Below are positions 18,206 to 26,322 of a DNA stretch of 64,000 bases, piece after piece. A program made the translations under genes and the position numbers. Source of the stretch: an uncultured Dehalococcoidia bacterium (lineage in GTDB: Bacteria; Chloroflexota; Dehalococcoidia; Lucifugimonadales; UBA3495). Location: positions 372,001 to 436,000 of the forward strand of contig CATOSP010000002.1 in NCBI GenBank assembly GCA_951812625.1, written 5' to 3'. Position 1 is the stretch's first letter. Each line of letters opens with the position of its first letter. Below the pieces are notes generated by a model. It worked only from the letters and a program-made list of their open reading frames with translations. It had not been told where the DNA came from and did not search any database.

Positions 18206-18598
18206 CTAAGCTTCGGCTGTGGCCCATTCCTTCCAGGGACGCTCTTCAACCTCCTGGTCAAGCTCCGACTTCCGGGGCATGTGCCGGTTAATCCGCTCCC
18301 AGTCATAAGGAAGTAGGGCAAGCAGGATGTCCCGGGGCTCGGGGATGGCGTCCTTGCCCTGGAACCGGTCCACGCATTTGTGGAGGGCGATGAATGTGCG
18401 AAGGCGGAAGCCGGCCTTGACTATCTTTTTGATGAATGAATGGGTCTCGGGCTGGGGTTTTTGCTCGTCGCGAGCTTTCTCGCATTCGAGGATGTAGTCC
18501 TCAGCCAGTTGGCGCAGCTTGATGAAGGCGAGTTGGGGAGCGTACTTGCGCTGGAGGGCACGGACACGGGCCTGGAGGGACCTGATTTCGCTTCTCAT
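18206..18598 (-). CDS. Uncharacterised 130-residue protein linked to a dispersed repeat
   Basis: A charged, helical, cytosolic-looking protein. Residues 1-20 (MRSEIRSLQARVRALQRKYA) form a heptad-like coiled-coil start. The middle reads FIKKIVKAGFRLRTFIALHKCVDRFQG, and the C terminus is acidic and Trp-containing (RPWKEWATAEA). I do not recognise a family. The start has AAAGGAGCTGACACCGGAAA upstream. The gene lies directly downstream of copy 2 of a dispersed ~290-base repeat, and its 3' end is partly duplicated at 18054-18102. The locus may therefore be a small mobile or amplified cassette. No transposase is present. Confidence 0.6.
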   Translation of the reverse strand: MRSEIRSLQARVRALQRKYAPQLAFIKLRQLAEDYILECEKARDEQKPQPETHSFIKKIVKAGFRLRTFIALHKCVDRFQGKDAIPEPRDILLALLPYDWERINRHMPRKSELDQEVEERPWKEWATAEA

Positions 18599-18656
18599 TT
18601 TCCGGTGTCAGCTCCTTTGAGATTAGTTCCCGGAGAGGGGAGGGACTGGAGGGGAA

Positions 18657-18940
18657 AAATTTCAGTTTCCCCTCCATTTCAGCTCATTTCCGCTCACTTT
18701 TACGAATTCCGTCGGTATTGGCCGGGGCCTCAGGTAAGTGTGCGGGACGGTCCATGGGATATCCCCGGGCGTCGAGAACGCTGCTCCATGAGCGCTACAG
18801 GACCGGCCCGCGCGCATTTGGCCGGTTCCCCGAGTAGCGTGTTGGATTTCGTTCCCGTTCAGGACGGTGGTCCGACCTGACGCCTACAGGACATGATATG
18901 GGACGTACCGGGGGTTAGAAAGGGGCAAGTGTCAGTAATA
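18657..18940 (-). repeat. Dispersed ~290-bp repeat, copy 2
   Basis: Inverted partner of 6161-6455, running on the minus strand from TATTACTGACACTTGC at 18940 to AACTGAAATTTTTCCCC near 18657. It forms the upstream region of the 130-codon gene, so it may contain that gene's promoter. Internal blocks in the same order as copy 1 include ATCATGTCCTGTAGG, GCGCGCGGGCC, CGCCCGGGGATATCCC and GACGGAATTCG. Confidence 0.75.
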
Positions 18941-19028
18941 TGGGGCGGGGGCGAGCAGTCCGGGGATGAAACACCCCCGATGGAGCCGGGGCAGGTTTTG
19001 AGTTGGAACGCTACCCAGCTGATGGGAC

Positions 19029-19057
19029 TTGACCATCTAGCCTGATACTCATAATGT
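19029..19057 (+). promoter_or_regulatory. Probable promoter of the restriction-modification operon
   Basis: TTGACC at 19029-19034 and TAATGT at 19052-19057 with a 17-base spacer, about 95 bases before the methyltransferase start. No C-box-like symmetric operator is obvious between promoter and start. Confidence 0.5.
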
Positions 19058-19150
19058 CCGGTTACTGACAGTTGAGGGATTGCCTGTCTCAGCCCATCCG
19101 TGGTGAAATGTTGGCCTGCGGCCCGAGACGGAGTTGTAAGGGTTTAAACG

Positions 19151-20146
19151 ATGGACGTTGGTCCGGGGTACGAGTCCCAAATTCCTTTTCGATTGCCAAT
19201 TGAGCGCTCACAAGATACCAAACAACTTGCTGTTGACCGACTGTATTGCGGCGATTGCCGTGATCTCATTCAGCGGATAGGCCAGGAGACGGTTACCTTA
19301 AGTTTCTGGTCTCCACCTTACTTTGTGGGGAAGAGTTACGAGAAGGACTTATTGTTCGACGAGTGGCGAGCGCTCCTCATGGAAGTGATCACGCTGCACT
19401 TTAATGTGATTGTTCCAGGGGGGTTTCTTGCCATAAACATCGCCGACATCCTAGCGTTTCCGGACCCTTGGATGCCGAGAATCCAAGCCGACAACGTTGC
19501 TCTTAAGCGGTCCGGAGTTACCAGAGAACAGGTGTTGTCCGCGAAGTTGGATTACCCACACCTCAACCGTTACCAGTTGGCTGAGATGCTGGGGTGTAGT
19601 GAGCAGACCATCGACAGGCGTCTAAACCACAATAATGTCCGCGGAGGGAAATACTCGACCCAGACCAAGGTGTTTTTGGTCGGCGGTATGGTGCAAGAAT
19701 GGGCCGAAGGAGCAGGGTTTTTCCTGTATGACCGGAGGGCATGGATCAAGGATCCTTGTTGGGAGAATTCTCGGTGGCATAGCCTCTCATACCGGTCAGT
19801 CGATGAGTTCGAGTATGTTTATGTTTTTTGGAAGCCGGGGATTTCTGTCATCGACCGGAACCGACTCAGTAGGGAAGAATGGAGCGATTGGGGGTCACGT
19901 GCGGTTTGGAATATACCCTCTGTTAGGAGCAACACTGAACACGAGGCCCAATTCCCAGTCGAACTCCCGAGGCGCGTCATTCGCATTTTCTCTGGCCCGG
20001 GCGACTTAGTAATCGACCCGTTCATGGGCCTGGGAACGACCGCCGTGGCCGCGATTAGAGAGGGGCGGAGCTACATTGGCATTGACTCTATGCCTGAATA
20101 CGTTGACCGAGCATCTGCACGAATCGCTCTGGAGTCGATGTGCTAA
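19151..20146 (+). CDS. Type II DNA methyltransferase, beta class, probably N4-cytosine, SfiI-like system
   Basis: A 331-residue amino-methyltransferase that protects host DNA. Motif IV is SPPY at residues 54-57 (the serine form typical of N4-cytosine enzymes). The AdoMet-binding motif I, DPFMGLGTT, is at 289-297 near the C terminus, so the order IV-target region-I defines the beta class. The target-recognition region is unusual in holding a helix-turn-helix-like segment at about 139-158 (LNRYQLAEMLGCSEQTIDRRL). The next gene starts four bases after the stop and encodes an SfiI-like endonuclease, so the pair is an operon. AT content is slightly higher than in the flanking genes, consistent with acquisition by transfer. 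Confidence 0.9.
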   Translation: MDVGPGYESQIPFRLPIERSQDTKQLAVDRLYCGDCRDLIQRIGQETVTLSFWSPPYFVGKSYEKDLLFDEWRALLMEVITLHFNVIVPGGFLAINIADILAFPDPWMPRIQADNVALKRSGVTREQVLSAKLDYPHLNRYQLAEMLGCSEQTIDRRLNHNNVRGGKYSTQTKVFLVGGMVQEWAEGAGFFLYDRRAWIKDPCWENSRWHSLSYRSVDEFEYVYVFWKPGISVIDRNRLSREEWSDWGSRAVWNIPSVRSNTEHEAQFPVELPRRVIRIFSGPGDLVIDPFMGLGTTAVAAIREGRSYIGIDSMPEYVDRASARIALESMC

Positions 20147-20149
20147 AGC

Positions 20150-20872
20150 ATGACTCTTGACCCAGCGTCCCTTAGCCAAGACCTAGACTTGCTGGAGGCA
20201 GTGGAAAAAGCCTCTCTGAGGCTTGTAGTCCAGGCGATGTATTCATTTGCCGAGGAATCAACGGACATATTCGAGAACGAGAGAGATGACGTACAAGACA
20301 TTGCGGAGGATATTACTCGAGAAGCAATGGACAGGATCGGAACCTCGATGATCCCGGTGAGGTTATTTGGGACCATCGATTACAAACGAGCACGCTACGT
20401 CTTTTCCCCGGATTTCTCGCTACGTCAAGCCCTGTTCGTTGACTCTAAGGCGGAGAAAGTGGAAGGAGGGACAACTGTAACCATTCAAACCTCGCAGACT
20501 TCGTTGCGAATACGCCAGATTCGTTCGGGAATGCCGGTTGATGTGCCCGGCACCATTCCAGTCATTTACCGAGACAGGGATGGCCTTTCTTTCCTTACCA
20601 CAACGGTATTCGTTAAGTATAACTATAAGGAAGTGGCGGATAGTAGTAATCAACTACAATCAATCAGCATCACCTGCCTTCCAAGTGGGATGCTCCAGGA
20701 ACGCTATAACCCGAATCCAGAAACCACATTCTGGCTGGCTGGTAGAAACGCGCCGTCTCGCGGAGAGGAATTTCGGGCGCGAATCGGGTTAATCAGGTTG
20801 AAGGGGATGGCCAATTGGAGGGTACAGCACCTTCTCCTCAATCCAGACATATCCTTCGAGTGGGAAGATTAG
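20150..20872 (+). CDS. SfiI-like type II restriction endonuclease
   Basis: A 240-residue protein that I recognise as a SfiI relative. It shares the N-terminal pattern EAVEKASLRLVVQAM, a central IDYKR...VDSKAEK, and the stretch ERYNPNPETTFWLAG followed by R..PSRGE. The PD-(D/E)xK catalytic set is Asp77 and Asp98-x-Lys100, with the same D-X20-D-X-K spacing as in SfiI. SfiI cuts GGCC-N5-GGCC as a tetramer that bridges two sites; whether specificity is conserved here is inference. It lies four bases behind its presumed cognate methyltransferase. The recollection of the SfiI sequence is from memory, not from a search. Confidence 0.88.
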   Translation: MTLDPASLSQDLDLLEAVEKASLRLVVQAMYSFAEESTDIFENERDDVQDIAEDITREAMDRIGTSMIPVRLFGTIDYKRARYVFSPDFSLRQALFVDSKAEKVEGGTTVTIQTSQTSLRIRQIRSGMPVDVPGTIPVIYRDRDGLSFLTTTVFVKYNYKEVADSSNQLQSISITCLPSGMLQERYNPNPETTFWLAGRNAPSRGEEFRARIGLIRLKGMANWRVQHLLLNPDISFEWED

Positions 20873-21028
20873 CGAACTTCCTGGTGGTCTCCCCGAGCCT
20901 TCCCATACTCTCAATATCGCCAACACTCACTGGAGATTCCCGGATGCTGCGGTGTCTCCGTGGTAGAATGTTAGAAATTGTTCAACCCGCATACTCGGTT
21001 GGTATCGCAGAATGCGCCGGGGTAGACT

Positions 21029-21664
21029 ATGCCTCATAATTTCTGGATGGTGGTCAGCAACGAGAAGAATTTCAGAATCACACAAGACATGGGTTTTACG
21101 CTGCTTGGACTCAAGGGGCAACACCGCCGCAAGGTCCAGCGCATAGGCTCAGGAGACCGCATACTCTTCTACGTCACGCACATCCGCCGGTTTGCCGCCA
21201 CAGCCACGGCCACGGACTCATACGTCGAAGATGCCATGCCCATTTGGGACAAGGAGGGCGTTTCCGACTGGCCCTACCGGGTCAAGACATCTCCGGCGAT
21301 AGTGCTGGAGGACAGGCAGTTCATTGACGCCAATCTGCTGGCCCCAAGGCTGGACTACGTGCGCCGTTGGCCCCCTGAAAACTGGTACATGGCGTTTCAG
21401 GGCAACCTGCACCTTTTGCCCAAGAATGACTTCCTCCTGATCGAAGAGGAGATGAAGAAGCTCAGCCTTGGAGCGAACTATGACCCGAAGTCCGCCCCGC
21501 CCATAGGCGAGACGACCCGCCGGAAGAAGGGTGGTTCCAGGCGGGGCCGCAGCAGGGACTCAGCCCGGCCCAGACCCCAGGCAGAGGCTGCCAGCCCTCC
21601 GGCGAGGCCCCAAGGGCAGAGACGGCGGGCACCTGCACAGTCCCCCCCGTCGCCCGGAGGCTGA
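21029..21664 (+). CDS. EVE (PUA-like) domain protein with basic Pro/Arg-rich tail
   Basis: A 211-residue protein. Residues 1-145 form an EVE/PUA-like domain: FWMVVSNEKNFRITQDMGFTLLGL at the start, then RIGSGDRILFYVTHIRRFAATATATDSY, and an aromatic RRWPPENWYMAFQG-type end. EVE domains bind modified bases in DNA or RNA and often sit in or near restriction systems. The last 60 residues are low-complexity and strongly basic (GGSRRGRSRDSARPRP), probably a nucleic-acid-binding tail. It lies 157 bases behind the SfiI-like endonuclease on the same strand. A functional link is suggested by position only. Confidence 0.78.
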   Translation: MPHNFWMVVSNEKNFRITQDMGFTLLGLKGQHRRKVQRIGSGDRILFYVTHIRRFAATATATDSYVEDAMPIWDKEGVSDWPYRVKTSPAIVLEDRQFIDANLLAPRLDYVRRWPPENWYMAFQGNLHLLPKNDFLLIEEEMKKLSLGANYDPKSAPPIGETTRRKKGGSRRGRSRDSARPRPQAEAASPPARPQGQRRRAPAQSPPSPGG

Positions 21665-21678
21665 CGGTTGCACCGACC

Positions 21679-22926
21679 CTAACCTGGTCGACGCATCTCT
21701 AACAGCGCAGCTTCTATTTCCTTGGCCACGACCTCGTCAGTTTCCGCCAAGGTGGCACATTTCAGAACCTCCTGGGCATACGGTGTGCCAATGCAACCCA
21801 GCGCCCATGCTGCGTGACTTCGCACCATGGCGCTGCCAGTCTCCAGAGCGTCATGCAGCGCCGGGACCGCCGCCGGGTCGGCGAGGTTTCCCAGGGCGAC
21901 GCAGGCGTTGCGCTGCATCCCCTCCCACTTCGCCCGCATAATGGGCGTGCCCTTGAACCGCTCCCGGAAGTCTGCCTCGTTCATGTCGAGCAACTCCAGC
22001 AGGTCCAGCAGCCCCAGGCCGCCGTTCCGGGCAGGCGAGGGACTATTGTCTGTTTGACCACCCGTATCAGGCAGGTCATGACGCTGGGGGGATGACTCTC
22101 CCCGTTCCCACACCGAAGAGTCTCCCGTGGACGCCTTGCGGTTGACAGGGCATACTTCCTGGCATATGTCGCAGCCGAATACCCAGTCGAGCATCAGGGG
22201 ACGCAGTTCCCGCGGTATCGGCCCCCGGTTCTCGATGGTCAGATAGGAGATGCACCGCTGGTTGTCGATGACATAGGGTGCGACTATGGCCCCGGTGGGA
22301 CAGGCGTCGATGCAGCGCACACACGCGCCACAGGTCTTGATCAGAGGAGGGTCGGGACTCAGCTCCAGGTCTGTGATCACCTGGCCGAGGAATATCCACG
22401 AACCATGACTGGGAGTGAGGATGTTGGTATTCTTGCCGAACCACCCCAGTCCGGCCCTACTGGCTGCAGCCCGATCCAGCATCGGGCCGTCGTCCACGTA
22501 CCAGCGGGCGGATACATGCGTCTCCAGGGAATCGGACAACTCGTGGACCAAAGCGCGCATCCGCCGCTTCATGACCCGGTGATAGTCCCGGAGGCGCGCG
22601 TAGCGAGCCACCTTGCCGGACAGAGACTCCAGAGTCTCTGACACTTCCTCTCCGAGTCCTTCATTCCCGCTTTCGCGGGATTCCTCGCCCAGGATGTAGC
22701 TCAAGCCCAAGCAGATGATGGAACGCGCTCCCGGCAGCAACGCCTGCGGGTCCGCCCCCCTTCTTACCCGAGACTCGGTGAACCAGGGCAGGCCATCCAT
22801 GTGTCCATCCCGCACCCGTTCCAGAGCGGCATCCCTGGCGTCAATGAATTCCTCCGCGGAGGCAATTCTGACCAGGTCGAAGCCCAACCCCTCCGCATAG
22901 TCCTTGACTAGATGTTCAATTTCCAA
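21679..22926 (-). CDS. queG: Epoxyqueuosine reductase with C-terminal HEAT repeats
   Basis: A 415-residue cobalamin- and iron-sulfur-dependent enzyme that reduces epoxyqueuosine to queuosine in the anticodon of GUN tRNAs. Two [4Fe-4S] ligand sets are seen, CGACVRCIDACPTGAI and CDICQEVCPVNR. The cobalamin-fold region holds YVDDGPMLDRAAASRAGLGWFGKNTNIL. The C terminus (AVPALHDALETGSAMVRSHAAWALG) is the HEAT-like repeat found in the longer QueG form. No other queuosine genes are in the window. The stop is 15 bases from that of the converging EVE gene. Confidence 0.94.
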   Translation of the reverse strand: MEIEHLVKDYAEGLGFDLVRIASAEEFIDARDAALERVRDGHMDGLPWFTESRVRRGADPQALLPGARSIICLGLSYILGEESRESGNEGLGEEVSETLESLSGKVARYARLRDYHRVMKRRMRALVHELSDSLETHVSARWYVDDGPMLDRAAASRAGLGWFGKNTNILTPSHGSWIFLGQVITDLELSPDPPLIKTCGACVRCIDACPTGAIVAPYVIDNQRCISYLTIENRGPIPRELRPLMLDWVFGCDICQEVCPVNRKASTGDSSVWERGESSPQRHDLPDTGGQTDNSPSPARNGGLGLLDLLELLDMNEADFRERFKGTPIMRAKWEGMQRNACVALGNLADPAAVPALHDALETGSAMVRSHAAWALGCIGTPYAQEVLKCATLAETDEVVAKEIEAALLEMRRPG

Positions 22927-22990
22927 GGCTGGCTTCCGTCGTTAGCTCATCTGTCTGCGGATTGCTGCTATCCCAAGGGGGTGTCGGGTG

Positions 22991-23509
22991 TTACAGGTTC
23001 TCGCCCAGGAACCGGCCCTGGTAGCCCTGGCTCACCGGCCTTGCAAGTTGGAAGAACACCAACTGCCACAGCCTGGCGTTTCGACGAACCCGGTACCCGG
23101 CAGGGTTGTGGACAACCATCAATGCCTGAGGGCGGCCCCTGTAACCCGCGTCGCCGACGGCGGTGTGGATGCTCACGCCACTGCGCAACAGGCTGGAGCG
23201 GGGGAAACCCAAGGCTGTCAGGTCGAGGGGCAGGTTGATAATCTCGTTGAAGGTCAGCAGGTATGGACCGGGCTGGAGGTCGACCCAGCCATCGGGCCCG
23301 AATCGGGCGGGCTCAGTGCCAGCCAATTCCCTCTGATCAGGCCCGTCGCCCATACTGCCTGCCGATGTCATGCTTTGAACGTCACGCAGGGTAAGGTCGA
23401 AGCCATTGGGCTGCAACTGTTCATCGAGAGAGATAAATTCCTCGATCAAGGGAGGCTTTCCCATCACCAGATCTCCAATGGACTGTCGATCCAATGCATT
23501 GGCAGTCAT
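22991..23509 (-). CDS. dcd: dCTP deaminase / dUTPase-superfamily nucleotidohydrolase
   Basis: A 172-residue beta-barrel protein of the trimeric dCTP deaminase/dUTPase superfamily, which keeps uracil out of DNA. Seen are the N-terminal EQLQPNGFDLTLRDV, the key FPRSSLLRSGVSIHT (phosphate-binding Arg-Ser-Ser) and GDAGYRGRPQALMVVHN, with an aromatic C terminus. The start at ATG 23509 has GGAAGG just upstream; an in-frame ATG at 23602 would add 31 poorly conserved residues. Whether it acts on dCTP or dUTP is not decided by these motifs. It lies between groEL and queG on the same strand. Confidence 0.8.
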   Translation of the reverse strand: MTANALDRQSIGDLVMGKPPLIEEFISLDEQLQPNGFDLTLRDVQSMTSAGSMGDGPDQRELAGTEPARFGPDGWVDLQPGPYLLTFNEIINLPLDLTALGFPRSSLLRSGVSIHTAVGDAGYRGRPQALMVVHNPAGYRVRRNARLWQLVFFQLARPVSQGYQGRFLGENL

Positions 23510-23636
23510 AGCCCTTCCAGAAAAGAGCGGCCCAAGCACCAGCGCCATACGAGGCGGTGTACCCGGGCCACTTTGAATCCCGATTAGATTCGCGCGGTCC
23601 ATGCCGGCGGGAGACCACCGGCGGACTGTTACGACC

Positions 23637-25262
23637 CTAGTCGTGCATGAAGTCCTGAACGTCGGCAGGCAGAGGCTCTTCCTTGGGTATCTCGGTGATC
23701 ATGGCCCTGGTCGTCAACATCATCCCAGCGATGCTGCCCGCGTTCTCCAGGGCCGAGCGGGTGACCTTGACCGGATCGACTATACCCTGCTGGATGAGGT
23801 GGCAGAATTCTCCCTTCTCTGCGTCGAACCCCCAGTCCCCCTCTCCCTGCCGGACTCCGTTCACGATGACCTCTCCGGAATAACCGGCGTTGTTGGCGAT
23901 CAGAACCAAGGGGGCGCTCAGGGCGTTGCGGACCAAGCGGACGCCGAGGGCCTCATCACCGGACATGCCGGCTACCAGCTCGTCCAGCACGTGTTCGGAC
24001 CTGATCATGGCCACACCGCCGCCGGGAACTATGCCTTCCTCCACCGCAGCCCGCGTGGCTGAAAGCGCGTCCTCGGTGCGCGACTTGCGCTCATTGACCT
24101 CGGGCTCGGTGACCCCGCCGACCTTGACCACGGCCACGCCGCCGACCAAGGAGGCCATGCGCTCTTGCAACTTCTCCCGGTCGTAGTCGGAGGTGGTCTC
24201 CTCGACCTGCACCCGCAGTTGCTCGGCCCGGTCCCGTATGTCCTGCGGCGAACCGCGTCCCTCGACGATGGTGCTATCGTCCTTCGCCACAACCACGCGC
24301 CTAGCCGACCCGAGTTGCTCCAACTCCACGGTCTCAGGCTTCAACCCCACGTCGGAGCTTATGACGGTGGCGCCGGTGAGGATTCCAATATCCTGCAGAA
24401 GGGCCTTCCGCCGCTCACCAAACCCCGGAGCCTTGATGGCGACGCAGTCCAGGGTACCCCGCATCTTGTTCACCACCAGGGTGGCCAGGGCCTCGCCATC
24501 CACGTCCTCGGCGATGATCACCAGCGGCCGACGTCCCCCCTGGATGACCTTTTCCATGATGGGGACCACGTCGTTGGGGGCGCTGATCTTCTGGTCTGTC
24601 AGGAGGATGAGGGGTTGGTCCAGAGTTGCCTCCATCCTCTCCGTGTCGGTGACGAAATGGGGTGACAGGTAGCCCCGGTCCACCCTCACACCTTCGACAA
24701 ACTCCAGTTCATCGGCCAAGGCCTTGGACTCTTCCACGGTAATGACGCCGTCGCGCCCGACCTTGTCCATCGCGTCGGCCAGAAGCGCGGCGATGGTCTC
24801 CTCGTGGGCGGACAGGGCGGCCACCCTGGCAATCTGTTCCCTGTCCTCAACCGGCACCGCCAGGCTCTTCAGTTCCTCGACGACCGCGTCCACGGCCCTG
24901 TCGATTCCATCCTTAATGGCCATACCGCTGGCGCCAGCGGCCACGTTCATAAAGCCATTGCGCACCATTGCCCGCGCCAGCACCACCGAGGTGGTGGTAC
25001 CGTCGCCCACCACGTCGTTTGTCTTGGAGGCCGCCTCCTTGACCAACTGTGCGCCCAAATTTTCATAGGCGTCGGGCAACTCCACTTCTTTGGCGATGGT
25101 AACGCCGTCGCTGCACACTATCGGCAGGCCGAACATGCGGCTCAGCAGCACGTTGCGACCGCTGGGCCCAAGGGTCAAACCGACCACGCGGGCTAGTTCG
25201 TCTACCCCGCGCATCAGGCTGTTACGTGCGTCCTCATCGAAAGTTAGCTGTTTATCCGCCAT
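23637..25262 (-). CDS. groL: Chaperonin GroEL (Hsp60)
   Basis: A 541-residue group I chaperonin that folds proteins inside a double-ring cage. ATP-site motifs are LTLGPSGRNV and GDGTTTSVVLA; GGGVAMIRSE lies near residue 405. ATG 25262 with GAGGAGATAGC upstream fits the usual N terminus. Two oddities: no groES gene adjoins it, and the C terminus ends LPADVQDFMHD without the flexible GGM-repeat tail. It also carries Val/Gly substitutions in the opening residues (GVDELARVVGLTLG). This may be a second, specialised chaperonin. A sigma-70-like promoter lies 100 bases upstream; no CIRCE operator was seen. Confidence 0.95.
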   Translation of the reverse strand: MADKQLTFDEDARNSLMRGVDELARVVGLTLGPSGRNVLLSRMFGLPIVCSDGVTIAKEVELPDAYENLGAQLVKEAASKTNDVVGDGTTTSVVLARAMVRNGFMNVAAGASGMAIKDGIDRAVDAVVEELKSLAVPVEDREQIARVAALSAHEETIAALLADAMDKVGRDGVITVEESKALADELEFVEGVRVDRGYLSPHFVTDTERMEATLDQPLILLTDQKISAPNDVVPIMEKVIQGGRRPLVIIAEDVDGEALATLVVNKMRGTLDCVAIKAPGFGERRKALLQDIGILTGATVISSDVGLKPETVELEQLGSARRVVVAKDDSTIVEGRGSPQDIRDRAEQLRVQVEETTSDYDREKLQERMASLVGGVAVVKVGGVTEPEVNERKSRTEDALSATRAAVEEGIVPGGGVAMIRSEHVLDELVAGMSGDEALGVRLVRNALSAPLVLIANNAGYSGEVIVNGVRQGEGDWGFDAEKGEFCHLIQQGIVDPVKVTRSALENAGSIAGMMLTTRAMITEIPKEEPLPADVQDFMHD

Positions 25263-25362
25263 GCTATCTCCTCGACACACCGTCTGCTCGCCACATGGGT
25301 CTCTCCCGGCTGCCCGGAAATTCCTCGCACAATGCGGCAGACGTGAATTTTACACGCTTACA

Positions 25363-25391
25363 AATATGCGATAGAGGCGTTAGATTGTCAA
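25363..25391 (-). promoter_or_regulatory. Probable sigma-70 promoter of groEL
   Basis: On the minus strand TTGACA (25391-25386) is followed after 17 bases by CATATT (25368-25363). This places the start site near 25355 and gives a leader of about 90 bases. The consensus -35 and exact spacing support it. The inverted repeat of a CIRCE/HrcA site is absent. Confidence 0.5.
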
Positions 25392-25510
25392 CTCGAAATT
25401 GCTGTCCCGTGTCCTAACAGTCCTCCGGCAACAGCGAGAATCCAGACTGCCTGAAGCAAATTGCCCGGGTGTGTGGACATGGCGGTCCGTCCAAATGATG
25501 CACGTGATTG

Positions 25511-26218
25511 CTAATGTGAGTGCTTCCCTTCTTTTTCATGGCCATGCCCCTGATCGGATTTTTCTTCCTGGGCGAATACCTTGGGGTAGACAAAGACGGC
25601 GAATTCTTCCACGGTGTCCATGAAATGATGATCGTCCAAGCTGAAGGAGTAGCCTTCGCTCAATACGAAGATGTGGTCCGGGATATGGTCCGGGTCCTGG
25701 ACCATGTGGAGGCCGGAAAGATCGGGGTTTTCCACCACGCTTTCTATTGAATCCGCGATGATAATGTCGGGCTCGTGGAGGATGATTGTTTCCGGGCTGA
25801 TTTGCTGGTATCCCTCGTGGGTGGCGATGTTTTCCAGCTTCAGCAGTTTGAACACGTCGTTCATCAGAGTGTTCTCCCCAGGCGTCTGCCAGTCATCGCT
25901 GTGAACATAGACTGTCCATGTCGGGTCGACTGACTCCATATTTTCCCGTATGGCGTCGAGGCGAGGGTCGACAAAGCCTGCGATGCGGTCAGTTTCTTCC
26001 TTCGGCGGTACAGGCGTGTCAGCAGGAGTCGGCGTTGCTGTGGGCTCGGGCGTGGGGGTCGGCGTGGGACTGGGCTTGGCCGTTGCCGTTGGTTCCACTG
26101 TTGGCGTGGGAGTAGGAGCAGGTCTGGGCGTCGCTGTTGGCTCCGGTGCAGCCGTCGCCGCGCTGCCGCAGGCAACCGCCAGTAGAAGGAACGCCACAAT
26201 CGCCAGGCGTTTGATCAT
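25511..26218 (-). CDS. Lipoprotein with Pro/Thr stalk, BtuF/TroA-like domain and His-rich tail
   Basis: A 235-residue exported lipoprotein. The signal peptide ends in the lipobox LAVACGS (Cys about residue 16). Residues 20-65 are a Thr/Pro/Ala stalk. The rest resembles part of a helical-backbone periplasmic binding protein (ENIATHEGYQQISPETIILHEPDIIIADS, as in BtuF or metal/siderophore binders), but only about one lobe is present. The C terminus is His-rich (DQGHGHEKEGKHSH), suggesting metal binding. ATG 26218 is preceded by GGGAGGTTGGAAG. No ABC permease or ATPase is adjacent. Likely a surface metal- or corrinoid-related binding protein; the ligand is unknown. Confidence 0.72.
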   Translation of the reverse strand: MIKRLAIVAFLLLAVACGSAATAAPEPTATPRPAPTPTPTVEPTATAKPSPTPTPTPEPTATPTPADTPVPPKEETDRIAGFVDPRLDAIRENMESVDPTWTVYVHSDDWQTPGENTLMNDVFKLLKLENIATHEGYQQISPETIILHEPDIIIADSIESVVENPDLSGLHMVQDPDHIPDHIFVLSEGYSFSLDDHHFMDTVEEFAVFVYPKVFAQEEKSDQGHGHEKEGKHSH

Positions 26219-26322
26219 CTTCCAACCTCCCAGACACGGTTTTCCTCTACGGACAATTCCCGTCATTGTGGTGTGATAGTGGTCGTGTAACTTTCCACGC
26301 GCCCTGGGCTCCCGGTGGCCAC

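Noticed and set aside
25261-25400. CIRCE operator upstream of groEL
   Set aside because: The TTAGCACTC-N9-GAGTGCTAA inverted repeat is absent.
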